A DNA stretch of 64,000 bases from Bacteroidota bacterium (GCA_021780815.1 JAJXYC010000013.1:303706-367705), one strand, 5' to 3'; shown: positions 52,149-62,710, counted from the first letter of the stretch. The notes: a model not told the origin generated them from the letters alone. Program-made: numbers and translations.

Positions 52149-53702
52149 TTACATTGGAATTAAACCATGTTTTTTCTGCGGTCTTAGTTCAGTTTTATTT
52201 TTCAATGATTCCAAACAAATTGAAAGATATTGTCTTGTTTGTGCTGGTTCAATTACATCATCAATTAAACCAGATTTAGCAGCTGGATAAGGTGATGCAA
52301 AACTGTCTTTGTATTTTTCGATAAGTTCTTTTTTAAATTCTTCGGGGTTCTCTGCTTTTTTAATTTTATCTTTAAAAAGGACAGAAATAGCACCTTCTGC
52401 ACCCATAACTGCGATTTCTGCTGTGGGCCAAGATGCAACTCTATCTGCTCCGAGACTTCTTGCGTTCATTGCTAAATATGCGCCACCATAAGCTTTTCGA
52501 ACAACGATTGAGATTTTAGGGACAGTGCAAGCAGAAAATGAAAATAACATTTTTGCACCGTGTCGAATTATTCCTCCAAATTCTTGTTCAACACCTGGTA
52601 GAAAGCCGGGCACGTCAACGAAAGTAATTATTGGAATATTAAAGGCATTACAAAATCTCACAAATCTCGAACTTTTGTCTGATGCATCAATATCAATTGA
52701 ACCAAATTTTTGCATTGGTTGATTTGCCACTACTCCAACAGATCGACCATTCAACCTCGCAAATGTACAAATAATATTAGGAGCAAAATGGCTTTGAACT
52801 TCTAAAATTGAATCAGTGTCAAAAACTTTTTTGATTATTTCCATCATATCATAAGGTTCACGTGGGTCATCAGGGACCATTGTGTTTAATTTCAAATCTT
52901 CTGAAACATCAAGTTTGCCTGTGCCGTAATATGGTGCTGTTTCGGTATTGTTTGAGGGCAAATAGCTTAATAACTTACGTGTAAGTTGCATAGCATCAAT
53001 ATCATTTTCTGCAATAAAATGGACATTACCGCTATAAGTGGCTTGAGCAACAGCGCCGCCCAGTTCTTCTGCAGAAATAATTTCACCTGTTGCTTCTTTG
53101 ATTACTTGAGGACCAGCAATAAACATTTTGCCCGTTCCTTTAACCATTATAATAAAATCCATCAATGCAGGCGAGTATGCGGCACCACCAGCGCATGGTC
53201 CGGCTATAATTGCTATTTGTGGAACGACACCCGAAAGCAAAGTGTTATGGTAGAAAATTTCGCCATATCCGTTTAGTGAATCAATAGGTTCTTGTATTCT
53301 TGCTCCTCCGCTATCATTTATTGAAATAAAAGGAGTACCATTTTTTAATGCTTTTTTCATCATTTCACAAAATTTCCAAGCATGCATTTTTCCAACACTA
53401 CCGCCCATAGAAGTAAAATCTTGGGAAACAGCAAAAACTAATCTGCCATTAATCGCACCAAGAGAGGAAACAATTCCATCTCCGGGAATTGTTTTTCTTT
53501 CTAATTCCGCAGAACTACCAATATTTTCAACCAAGGAATAAATTTCTTGGTAAAAACCATCATCATAAAGTGCGGATAATCTTTCTCGTGATGAGAGTTT
53601 TCCTTCTTGGTGTTGCTTTTCAATTTTATCTGCACCACCACCAAGAGTAAATTTTTCTTTTCTCTGCTTCAAATCTTCAATTTTTTCGTTTACAGTTTGC
53701 AT
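52149..53702 (-). CDS. Acyl-CoA carboxylase/methylmalonyl-CoA decarboxylase alpha (carboxyltransferase) subunit
   Basis: GGGADKIEKQHQEGKLSSRERLSALYDDG, INDSGGARIQE, FVDVPGFLPGVEQEFGGIIRHGAKM. Confidence 0.93.
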   Translation of the reverse strand: MQTVNEKIEDLKQRKEKFTLGGGADKIEKQHQEGKLSSRERLSALYDDGFYQEIYSLVENIGSSAELERKTIPGDGIVSSLGAINGRLVFAVSQDFTSMGGSVGKMHAWKFCEMMKKALKNGTPFISINDSGGARIQEPIDSLNGYGEIFYHNTLLSGVVPQIAIIAGPCAGGAAYSPALMDFIIMVKGTGKMFIAGPQVIKEATGEIISAEELGGAVAQATYSGNVHFIAENDIDAMQLTRKLLSYLPSNNTETAPYYGTGKLDVSEDLKLNTMVPDDPREPYDMMEIIKKVFDTDSILEVQSHFAPNIICTFARLNGRSVGVVANQPMQKFGSIDIDASDKSSRFVRFCNAFNIPIITFVDVPGFLPGVEQEFGGIIRHGAKMLFSFSACTVPKISIVVRKAYGGAYLAMNARSLGADRVASWPTAEIAVMGAEGAISVLFKDKIKKAENPEEFKKELIEKYKDSFASPYPAAKSGLIDDVIEPAQTRQYLSICLESLKNKTELRPQKKHGLIPM

Positions 53703-54429
53703 ATCTAATTATTTTATTTTAATATTTAATGTATATGTTTTTTTTAAAGATAAAATTTTATTTTTGTACAAAATAATAATTCAAAATTAAGCAATTTATA
53801 TGATTTAACTAAATTATTTTTTTTTAATTATTCTTGATTTCAAAAACAATTTATTCTTATAAAATTCAATAAGATAAATAACAAAAGAAAATGAAATATT
53901 TTGTTTAAATAAATTAATATTCTTTAGTCAAATTATTTTTTTGATTTATTATCTTTCTATTTTTTCCCTTTTGGCATTTTGAACAAAGCGAAGAATCTAC
54001 GAGATGTACCTTAATTCCGAAGAGGGACACATCTATTTAAAAATTAATTGTAACTTTTTTTATTTGATATCGTCATATATCATATTAATTTATTAAATTT
54101 TAGAAAGCATTATTATAGAAGTAAAAGAAGTTTGATAGAAAACAATGACTAATGACAACGAAATGAGTGATTGAAAATATAGAAGAAAGTCCAAAGATAG
54201 TGTATCGTTACCAATACTGATCTTATGGGGGAGTCTATGAGTTATGACTACCTCAGAGGTAGGAGCAAAGCGGGAATCCCAATTTATTGGGATAGAAGAA
54301 CGAATATATTTTGGTAAATAAAATAAAATCAGTAATTTAGTGTTTTATAATAGATAAAATAAAAAATTAGTTGAAATGGGAAAATCAACAGCAAGAAAGT
54401 TAATATGATAATTAAAACAATATGCCAAG

Positions 54430-56853
54430 ATGAAAAAAATAATTGGTTTTATACTTTTGGTACTAACAATTTCAATCGTCAAATCTCAAACTTTTGACCA
54501 AATTATTGCCAAGAAAATACTTTTACCGAATGGTTGGGGAATTACTCCAATTGGTAAAAGTATTAAATTAGGTGATTTGCCTTTAAACGTAGCAATTTCC
54601 CATAATAAAGAATTTGCCGCAGTTACAAATAATGGACAAAGTTATCAATCAATTGAATTAATTGATTTAAAAAGCAAGGAAATAACAGACAGTGTATCTA
54701 TTAATAAATCATGGTTAGGAGTTGCTTTCTCGTCAGATGGGAAATATTTATTTGCTTCTGGTGGTAATGACAATTGGATATTAAAATATAAAATTTTAAA
54801 TAAGAAATTAGTCCTATCTGATTCAATTATTCTTGGTGCAAAATTGCCAAATAAAATTTCACCAACTGGGATTGCATTAACAAAGGATTTAACAAAACTT
54901 TATGTAGTTACAAAGGAAAATAATTCGCTTTACATAGTGGACTTAAAATTAAAAAAAGTATTAAAGCAATTACATCTTGGTGGAGAAGGTTATCAATGCT
55001 TGCTTTCACCTAATGAAAACGAACTTTATGTTTCATGTTGGGGATGTAATCAAGTTCAGATATTTGATACAAAACAAATGGAATTATCGCATTCAATTAA
55101 TGTTGGAGACCATCCTAACGATATGTGCTTAACAAATGATGGTAAGTTCTTATTTGTTGCAAATTCGTTGGATAATAGTTGTTCAGTAATTGATGTAAAG
55201 CAGAAAACTGTTGTAGAAACTCTTGAAGCGGCACTTTTTCCCGATTCGCCAAGCGGTTCAACTTCTAATAGTGTTGCTTTGAGTGATAATAATAAAAGAT
55301 TGTATATCGCAAATGCAGATAATAACTGTTTGGCGGTTTTTGATGTTAGCAATCCGACACATTCTAAAAGCCTTGGTTATATTCCAACAGGCTGGTATCC
55401 TACCTGTGTAAGAGTTGTTGGCAATACAATATTTGTGGCAAATGGTAAAGGATTTTCTTCAATGGCAAACCCAGGGGGTCCAAATCCAGCGAATAAGCAG
55501 GAAGAAGTTGAATACCAAAAAGGTAGTAAAGATAAACAACCTACTGTTCAATATATAGCTTCATTATTTACAGGTACTATGAGTATTATACCTGAACCTA
55601 ATGCAAAGATGTTGGAAATTTTAAAAAAAGTGGTTTACCAAAATGTGCCATATAGAAAAGAACAATTGCAAATTGCTGACGGAGAAAACAATAATCCAAT
55701 TCCAAACAGAGTTGGGAGCAGTTCACCAATTAAATATGTTTTTTATATTATTAAAGAGAATAGAACTTATGACCAAGTATTAGGAGATATTCCGGAAGGT
55801 AATGGTGATACAAGTCTTGTATTATTTGGTAAAAAATACACTCCTAATCAACATTTTCTTGCAAATGAATTTGTATTGCTGGACAATTTTTATTGCGATG
55901 CAGAAGTAAGTGCAGATGGTCATAACTGGTCAATGGGGGCTTATGCCAATGATTATTTAGAAAAAACTTGGCCTACGAGTTATGGTGGACGAGGTGGTGA
56001 TTATGAAGCCGAAGGACGAAGGAAAATTGCAAATAACAAGTATTTCTTATGGGACTTATGTGAAAAATACGGAGTAAGCTATCGCTCATATGGTGAATTT
56101 ATAGATAAACAAAAGCCCAATATCCCTTCTTTAAATGGTCATTTTTGCCATTATTTTGCTGGTTGGGATTTATCTATAAAAGATACTTCTCGCTTTTATC
56201 AATGGAAAAGAGACTTTGATTCATTGCTAAACAAAAATGCGGTTCCTCGTTTTAATGTAATTCGTTATAGCAATGACCATACAGCAGGTCTTAGAAAAGG
56301 AGTACCGACACCTTTTGCTTATGTTGCGGATAATGATTTAGCCGTTGGCTTGTTCGTTGAGCATTTAAGTCATACTCCCATTTGGAAAGAAAGTGTCGTA
56401 TTTATTTTAGAAGACGATGCACAAAATGGACCTGATCACGTAGATGCTCACAGAAGTACTGCCTATATTATTGGTCCTTATGTTAAAAGGAATTTTGTTG
56501 ACCATACGATTTATACAACTTCTTCTGTTTTACGAACTATGGAATTGATTCTAGGACTTCCGCCTATGAGCCAATACGATGCGGCGGCAACTCCTTTGTG
56601 GAGAAGCTTTACTTACAATGCAGACACTTCTGATTACAATGCAATAAAAAGTAATGTTGATTTAAATGAATTGAATACGTCAATGAATTATTGGCAAAAG
56701 AAGTCTGAAACTTTTGATTTTTCACAAGAAGATAAAGTCCCAGATTATGAATTTAGTAAAGTAATTTGGTTTGCAGTCAAAGGTGCGTCAGAGCCTTTTC
56801 CACCATTGAAAAAAGTCGCTTTTGTAACAGAAAAAGAAAAAGGTGACGATTAA
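54430..56853 (+). CDS. YVTN beta-propeller plus phosphoesterase-family protein
   Basis: Repeated YVxxxxNN..V.D; KYVFYIIKENRTYDQVLGD, DNFYCDAEVSADGHNWSMGAYANDYLEK, ILEDDAQNGPDHVDAHRS. Confidence 0.88.
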   Translation: MKKIIGFILLVLTISIVKSQTFDQIIAKKILLPNGWGITPIGKSIKLGDLPLNVAISHNKEFAAVTNNGQSYQSIELIDLKSKEITDSVSINKSWLGVAFSSDGKYLFASGGNDNWILKYKILNKKLVLSDSIILGAKLPNKISPTGIALTKDLTKLYVVTKENNSLYIVDLKLKKVLKQLHLGGEGYQCLLSPNENELYVSCWGCNQVQIFDTKQMELSHSINVGDHPNDMCLTNDGKFLFVANSLDNSCSVIDVKQKTVVETLEAALFPDSPSGSTSNSVALSDNNKRLYIANADNNCLAVFDVSNPTHSKSLGYIPTGWYPTCVRVVGNTIFVANGKGFSSMANPGGPNPANKQEEVEYQKGSKDKQPTVQYIASLFTGTMSIIPEPNAKMLEILKKVVYQNVPYRKEQLQIADGENNNPIPNRVGSSSPIKYVFYIIKENRTYDQVLGDIPEGNGDTSLVLFGKKYTPNQHFLANEFVLLDNFYCDAEVSADGHNWSMGAYANDYLEKTWPTSYGGRGGDYEAEGRRKIANNKYFLWDLCEKYGVSYRSYGEFIDKQKPNIPSLNGHFCHYFAGWDLSIKDTSRFYQWKRDFDSLLNKNAVPRFNVIRYSNDHTAGLRKGVPTPFAYVADNDLAVGLFVEHLSHTPIWKESVVFILEDDAQNGPDHVDAHRSTAYIIGPYVKRNFVDHTIYTTSSVLRTMELILGLPPMSQYDAAATPLWRSFTYNADTSDYNAIKSNVDLNELNTSMNYWQKKSETFDFSQEDKVPDYEFSKVIWFAVKGASEPFPPLKKVAFVTEKEKGDD

Positions 56854-56885
56854 TATTGTTGATTCCCGAATTAATTAAAAATATT

Positions 56886-59800
56886 TCATAAGTAATTCTT
56901 TAAAATTTCTTCTTTTTGCTTTTCTATATCTTTTATTGAATTTTCAAGTTTAGAAATTTCTGATTCGATTTTCAAGATTTCATCGACAATTTTATGTTGA
57001 TTTTCTAAAGAATGGATTGATAATTTAATGTCATTTACAAGATTCCTATTTAAACCAGGGACACCAATACCTTTACCTTTTGCAATAGCTTCTAAATCCA
57101 TTTCAAGTAAAATAAAATATAAATACTTAATTAGAATTTTAGATTTTTCAAATTTGACAAAAAATGTTGTGTCAATTGGATAACAATTTTGCTCAACAAA
57201 ATTAACTTTACCGGCTGATCCTTTTCTACCAACTATTATACATGGTGACTCAATTAGAAATTCGTTATGAAAACCATCAATTCCATTCGAACCATAAACA
57301 GGATATTGACCTAAAATCCTTTTGTTTTTTGCCAAACTTTTACCATACTCTAAAGTTGCAATATCTGAAAATTTAACATTTATAGTTCTATTATCCGAGT
57401 TAAACAAAAACGGAATTGATAATTTCATTTCCTCAATCTTTGTTTTCGCTTCTTTCTCTTTATTTTCTATTTCTTCAATTTCTTTTACAATTTTTTCTTG
57501 AATTCCTATGGGAGGAACAGGGATTAATAAATTCCTTAAAATAGATAGAGACACAAAATATCTATTGCTACCTTTTTGCTCGTAATCAATTTGTTCCTTT
57601 ACCAAATGGAAATTTAAAACCTCTTTTAAATACTTATTAATTAGAAGATTGTTATTTGTAAATTTAAATAATGCAACATTTTTAATAGCAAAGGGTTCAT
57701 CAGTATCAACAATTACTGGACTTCCAACTGTTCCTATCATAGCAAATAATATATCCCCTTTTTCAACTAAAGATCTTTTATTTATTTCAAAGAAATCTTT
57801 TTCTGAAATATATTTGATATCTGATAAATCTAATTTACTGCTTGTAATATTCTTTGAAGTAACTAAAGGAAAACCTTTTTGAACAAACTTTGGGCTTTCA
57901 TGTGTACCGTCTCTAACATCACAAATATCCCCAAGTTTTAAAAATTGAAATGCTGATGTTAATTTAAAGTTTTTTTTTACTGAAATATTGATGCTTTTTT
58001 CAGACTGAACTTTTTTGAAATCCATTAAATCAATCAGATTCTGCTCAGATACGTTTTCTGAAATGGTTGAATCAATATTAACTTGATTTTTCAAAAAAGC
58101 ATTGTAAATGTAAAAATTAGATTTATCGGAGCTTAAAGAAATATCTTCGTTATATAATTTTGTTGTCAATTTGCCTTCGGAATCACGGAACATTTTAATT
58201 CCTTCATGACCTCGCCTGTTACTAAATTCGTATCCAAGAAAATCTTTTTCTGCCTGACCTGAACCGACCTTAACAATCACAGTTTTTTGTGTGTAAGTTA
58301 AGAAAAAGTAAAGCATTTTATCTTTTTCTTTTTCAAAGGTTTTTTCATAAAATCGCTTTTCAAGTTCTTTCTTTTGTTCTTCTAATGTCTTTGCTTTGAA
58401 AGCGGTTTTGCTTTTCAGGTCTTTAATTTCTGTAAGTGAATTGAACCAAGAGCGATAATCTTTATAAAGCTCTTCTAATTGAATTGTTTCGTTTGGATTT
58501 TTATTTACATAACTTATATAATCAGATAGACTAATATCGTTGTAAACAAAATTGACAAAAATTGAAAAAGCATTTTCAATTCCTGAAACTGTGGCTTCTT
58601 TCGGGTTTTGGAAAAAACTGTCGATTCTTTGTTTAATATTTTTCCATTCTGTATTTTTTCTTCTCTCAAGAAACATTGTTATTGTATTTGTTCCGGTTGC
58701 CATGAAAGTATTTGAGCCAAATTCAGTAATTGCAATTATATTAAAATATTTGAGAATTATCTCCCTTGCATCAGTATAAATTCCTGAATTACTTAAAATT
58801 GAACTTGGTAAAATAATACCTGCCCATCCACCCGACTTTAATAATTGTTTAGTTCTTTCGATGAAAAGACATTCAATTTCTGAGCTGTTATCTGTTAATC
58901 TATCAAAAAGTTCAAATGATTCATTGCCTTTTTTCAATGTATTTTTAAAGGCTGCAACAGAGTAAGGAGGATTGGCAACTAAAATGTCGAATTGGCTGTT
59001 ATCCTTAGCATCGTCGGGCGATACTTCTTTTAATAATCCCTGATAATCAGAACTTGACTTAAATCCATCAAGCCCGTCAGCATGAATAACGTTAGCCATG
59101 CCATCACCATTAAGAAAACAGCTTACTTTTGCTGTTTTTACAAGACGGTAATCCGCTTCAATTCCATAAATATAATCATCAGCCCAATCAAATGAATTTG
59201 TTTTCCAACTTGAAAACTTCTTTTTAATTGATTCTTTTTGTTTCTTAATATCGAAATTATCTATGATATTTTGAATTTCATCCATTGCCTCGGTTAAGAA
59301 ATGTCCACTTCCTGCTGCAAAATCAATTATATAAGGCAAAATATCATCTTCTGAATTTTTGATTTTCTTTTGAATTAGTTCCTTAATTGGAATACTTGAA
59401 ACAATAAATTTGGCAATAGGAACAGGAGTGAAAAATTGACCTGCTTCTTGTTTCAATCCTGTGTTTAAAAGTAATTCAAAAAAATCACCAAGAAATTGTT
59501 GTTTGTGTGAATATCTAATTTGATAATCTTCCAATAATTTTACTACTTCCTTAACAACAATAGCATTATCATTAAATGACTTATCATCAAAGACCTCTTT
59601 AAATGCAAATTCGTTGTTTTTTCTTAATCTTAGTTTATGAAATAAATCTTTGATACCTTGTTTTTCTTCAGTAGAAACACCATAAAGTTTATCGTCAATT
59701 TCCTGGTCTGTAAAATCCGTAACTTTTTTATGAAGATATTTATCCATGCCGAATTTGTATAAATCATTAAGCCTTAATTGGAGATCGTCTTCTGTATCTT

Positions 59801-60644
59801 CATCAAACCATTGAAATTTTAATTCCTTGTCTTCTTCTACATCTTCATCTACTATTTTACAAAGAAAAAGATTAAATATTTTATTAAAAGCATTTGGTTT
59901 GTCTGAAACAATATTATGCCTCAAAATCTCTGCAAATTGATTAAAAATGCGTCCGCTGTCTTCTTCTGTTAATTCCTTCAACCTGCCTCTTGTCAGAGCC
60001 TTTATTTCAATATCGTAGGGGTTTGCCCACGATTCAAATATTCCGTTATCTTTAAAATTCTTATTCCAATGTTCGTAAATCTCTTTTTGATTGTTTAATT
60101 CTTTCCATTGTGGATCAACTTTGATAATATCGTTTTTAAATTCAATTTCAGTATTTAGTTTCGAAGCGTACAGACAAAGATATTGTGCAGCTTTATCCTG
60201 CTGGAAATAAGAAAATAACTGACCTCCGTCTCTAAGCATTTTCTTTTTTTCTTTTTCGTATTCATCACCCCAAGTCTTACATTCGATCATAAGAAAAGTT
60301 TTTTTTTCATTGTCCGAAACTAAAATATCAAGTTTTCCCTTTTCTTTTCTTCCCATGGGCCACTTATGTTCAAGAGATAAATTTTCGGGTTTGTATCCTT
60401 TTTCGATTAATCTATTTACACATTCAAGAACTACAAAATTTTCGCTGTTTTCGAAATTACAAGTTGTTTCATCTCCCTTTTGAATCAAATTACCATAATC
60501 AATTCTTTCAGTTTCAAAGATGACTTTAATAGCATAATTCGAATGATTCTGATATACTTTTATGTATTCCTCGTGGCTTCCTTCCACAGGTTTGAAGCCC
60601 AAAACTTTTATTAGTTCCTTTATTTCTGATTTGCTAATCGCCAT
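56886..60644 (-). CDS. Fused restriction nuclease / N6-adenine methyltransferase / HsdS-like specificity protein (type IIG-like)
   Basis: KLDILVSDNEKKTFLMIECKTWG; DFAAGSGHFLTEAM; FDILVANPPYSV; two HsdS-like TRDs (LGDICDVRDGTHESPKFVQKGFPLV; VYGSNGIDGFHNEFLIESPCIIVGRKGSAGKV). Confidence 0.92.
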   Translation of the reverse strand: MAISKSEIKELIKVLGFKPVEGSHEEYIKVYQNHSNYAIKVIFETERIDYGNLIQKGDETTCNFENSENFVVLECVNRLIEKGYKPENLSLEHKWPMGRKEKGKLDILVSDNEKKTFLMIECKTWGDEYEKEKKKMLRDGGQLFSYFQQDKAAQYLCLYASKLNTEIEFKNDIIKVDPQWKELNNQKEIYEHWNKNFKDNGIFESWANPYDIEIKALTRGRLKELTEEDSGRIFNQFAEILRHNIVSDKPNAFNKIFNLFLCKIVDEDVEEDKELKFQWFDEDTEDDLQLRLNDLYKFGMDKYLHKKVTDFTDQEIDDKLYGVSTEEKQGIKDLFHKLRLRKNNEFAFKEVFDDKSFNDNAIVVKEVVKLLEDYQIRYSHKQQFLGDFFELLLNTGLKQEAGQFFTPVPIAKFIVSSIPIKELIQKKIKNSEDDILPYIIDFAAGSGHFLTEAMDEIQNIIDNFDIKKQKESIKKKFSSWKTNSFDWADDYIYGIEADYRLVKTAKVSCFLNGDGMANVIHADGLDGFKSSSDYQGLLKEVSPDDAKDNSQFDILVANPPYSVAAFKNTLKKGNESFELFDRLTDNSSEIECLFIERTKQLLKSGGWAGIILPSSILSNSGIYTDAREIILKYFNIIAITEFGSNTFMATGTNTITMFLERRKNTEWKNIKQRIDSFFQNPKEATVSGIENAFSIFVNFVYNDISLSDYISYVNKNPNETIQLEELYKDYRSWFNSLTEIKDLKSKTAFKAKTLEEQKKELEKRFYEKTFEKEKDKMLYFFLTYTQKTVIVKVGSGQAEKDFLGYEFSNRRGHEGIKMFRDSEGKLTTKLYNEDISLSSDKSNFYIYNAFLKNQVNIDSTISENVSEQNLIDLMDFKKVQSEKSINISVKKNFKLTSAFQFLKLGDICDVRDGTHESPKFVQKGFPLVTSKNITSSKLDLSDIKYISEKDFFEINKRSLVEKGDILFAMIGTVGSPVIVDTDEPFAIKNVALFKFTNNNLLINKYLKEVLNFHLVKEQIDYEQKGSNRYFVSLSILRNLLIPVPPIGIQEKIVKEIEEIENKEKEAKTKIEEMKLSIPFLFNSDNRTINVKFSDIATLEYGKSLAKNKRILGQYPVYGSNGIDGFHNEFLIESPCIIVGRKGSAGKVNFVEQNCYPIDTTFFVKFEKSKILIKYLYFILLEMDLEAIAKGKGIGVPGLNRNLVNDIKLSIHSLENQHKIVDEILKIESEISKLENSIKDIEKQKEEILKNYL

Positions 60645-60833
60645 TTTTCAATCTTTTCAAAGTAAAAAAAATCCTAAAATTAGGATAACAAGCAAAATTC
60701 AAGCCAGAAACAAAAAATGTAAAATTACATGCACTGAGTACATGTATTGAGTGCTTTTAGCAGTGCAAGGGATTCCTTTAAGTTTGCGATGGTGGTTGAA
60801 CGAAAAAGGAAATTTCTAATGTTAAAATATTGA

Positions 60834-60988
60834 TGGAAGGAAGTTTTCAGAACAGGAGAGCAAACAGATGCAAACGGAAATACGAAAAACTGGACTGAAA
60901 GCGACCTTGAAACGATTGTTGCCAAATACAACAATCAATTGCTTGATGCAAGGCACGATGCACCCGTTGTAATCGGACATCCATTAAT
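60834..60988 (+). pseudogene. Mu-like prophage protein I (protease/scaffold) fragment
   Basis: WKEVFRTGEQTDANGNTKNWTESDLETIVAKYNNQLLDARHDAPVVIGHP then frameshift. Confidence 0.7.
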
Positions 60989-61426
60989 AATTCCCCTGCT
61001 TATGCTTGCAAAATTGACCACCCATCATGGTCGATAAGCAGAGAACGGAAACCGAATATTAAACCGTATCAACTTAAAGAAAGTCTTCGTGAAATACGCA
61101 GAAGATTGTCTAAAACCTATATTGAAAACAAGAATTACGACTGGATTATAACGCATTACGACAGTCCAAATTCATTTTTCTACCTTGACCCGCCATACTG
61201 GGGATGTGAAAATTATTATGGCAAAGGCATCTTCGATCAGAACGACTTCAGTAAATTGAGTGGATTGTTGAAAGATGTTAAAGGAAAGTTCATAATGTCT
61301 ATTAACGATGTAGAGGAGATACGAAACTTGTTTCAAGACTTTAGGATAGAAGAAGTAAAGACAAGATATTCCGTTGCAAGAGGTTCTACAAACGAGGTGA
61401 GGGAACTATTGATAATGAATTTTTAA
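60986..61426 (+). pseudogene. Phage D12-class adenine methyltransferase (Dam) fragment fused to Mu-I tail
   Basis: NNSPAYACKIDHPSWSISRERKPNIKPYQLKESLREIRRRLSKTYIENKNYDWIITHYDSPNSFFYLDPPYWGCENYYGKGIF...; lacks N-terminal SAM-binding half. Confidence 0.75.
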
Positions 61427-61497
61427 GAGTGGAATAAACCGCCAAAAAGATATAGCAGATTATTGGAATATTGCCGATAGTCTGCTGTATTTGTAAG

Positions 61498-61571
61498 AAA
61501 ATAACTTGGTAACGGAAAAGGGTTATAATTTCACAAAATAACTTGGTAACAGAGCAAAATAACTTGGTAAT
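61498..61571. repeat. Three 16-bp direct repeats AAAATAACTTGGTAA(C/T)
   Basis: Copies at 61498, 61535 and 61556. Confidence 0.9.
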
Positions 61572-61657
61572 AAATAATATACGGAATTGAATTACTAAAT
61601 AAAAAATATCCAGAAAGCGATTTTGAACCTTGCAATATTCCATATAGCAGAAGAGCA

Positions 61658-62167
61658 ATGATCTATGTTGATTTAATTCAAAATAAACCTGATGAAGAGA
61701 GATTTTACATCAGAAATGAATGTGGGGAATTAATTCACTCTCAACCTGCGATTGTAAAGAAAGAAAAAGAGACTTCCAAAAAAGTTGAAAAAGTTGAAGT
61801 AGCAAAAGCCGAAATACCTAAAATAGTTTATGATATTTACACTCAAGAGGAAGAAATAAAAAAAAAAGAAGCAGAACAATTACCTTGTGCTGGACCTCCT
61901 TGTTATTGGTGGATACAATATGGAGTAGCTAATAGTAAAGAAGAGTATGAAATAATGCTAAAAGTGTTGTATAATTTAGGTATAACGGATGTATCAAGAG
62001 ACAAAAATATTAAAGACCAATGGGTTTTAATATCTGCACCGGCAACAAATAAGGAAGTTCTTGAAATTAGGCTTGCTGAATACAAAGAAAAATTTGAAAA
62101 CAAATTAAAAGGACTTTTCGAAGATTGGAAATTAAATGCTAAAATTGTCCCAATTAATCAAAAATAA
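61658..62167 (+). CDS. Hypothetical protein, probably 5'-truncated
   Basis: Coding-like frame extends upstream of the ATG (IYGIELLNKKYPESDFEPCNIPYSRRAMIYVDL) to a stop at the repeat. Confidence 0.5.
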   Translation: MIYVDLIQNKPDEERFYIRNECGELIHSQPAIVKKEKETSKKVEKVEVAKAEIPKIVYDIYTQEEEIKKKEAEQLPCAGPPCYWWIQYGVANSKEEYEIMLKVLYNLGITDVSRDKNIKDQWVLISAPATNKEVLEIRLAEYKEKFENKLKGLFEDWKLNAKIVPINQK

Positions 62168-62252
62168 AATGATAAGACAAAGATTATTACTATAGGACAT
62201 TGTAAGTTTAATGGTTTAACAATTAGAGATTTCTAATAGTACTTATAAAAAT

Positions 62253-62290
62253 ACCCCGAAGGTTAATAAGAATGCTTTTGGGGTTTATTT
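62253..62290 (+). terminator. Hairpin plus T-rich tract upstream of rpsO
   Basis: ACCCCGAA...TTTTGGGGTttatttttttt. Confidence 0.6.
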
Positions 62291-62390
62291 TTTTAATTTT
62301 ATGTTTTATACAAACAATAATTTCTAATAATTTTTGTTAATTTAAAATTATTTGTTAATTTTGTAAATTATTTCAATTAGGTTTTTTAAT

Positions 62391-62657
62391 ATGATAACTA
62401 AACAAAGAAAAGCAACACTTGTTGAAAAATTTGGGGATACTCCTAAAGATTCGGGGAAATCAGAAGTTCAAATTGCAATATTGTCTGAAAGAATTGCTGA
62501 TTTAACAAAACATTTAGAAAAACATCCAAAAGATTTTCACACGCGTCGTGGAATGATTATGCTTGTAAGTAAGCGACGTAAACTTTTGAATTATTTGATG
62601 TCCCGCAATATAAATGCTTATCGTCAAATTCTAAAAGATTTATCACTCAGAAAATAA
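62391..62657 (+). CDS. rpsO: 30S ribosomal protein S15
   Basis: GDTPKDSGKSEVQIAILSERIADLTKHLEKHPKDFHTRRGMIMLVSKRRKLLNYL. Confidence 0.98.
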   Translation: MITKQRKATLVEKFGDTPKDSGKSEVQIAILSERIADLTKHLEKHPKDFHTRRGMIMLVSKRRKLLNYLMSRNINAYRQILKDLSLRK

Positions 62658-62678
62658 ACACAAATATTTTTTAACATA

Positions 62679-62710
62679 AAAAAACTGCTTTTATTTAAAG
62701 CAGTTTTTTT
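62679..62710. terminator. Bidirectional terminator between rpsO and the convergent propeller gene
   Basis: aaaaaactgcttt-tattt-aaagcagttttttt. Confidence 0.8.

Noticed and set aside
54180-54310. RNase P RNA (gaagaaagtcc resembles the conserved GAGGAAAGTCC)
   Set aside because: The rest of the conserved core and expected length are missing.
61859-61867. Poly-A tract as a phase-variation switch in the 61658 ORF
   Set aside because: A/T homopolymers are common in this AT-rich window; no independent support.
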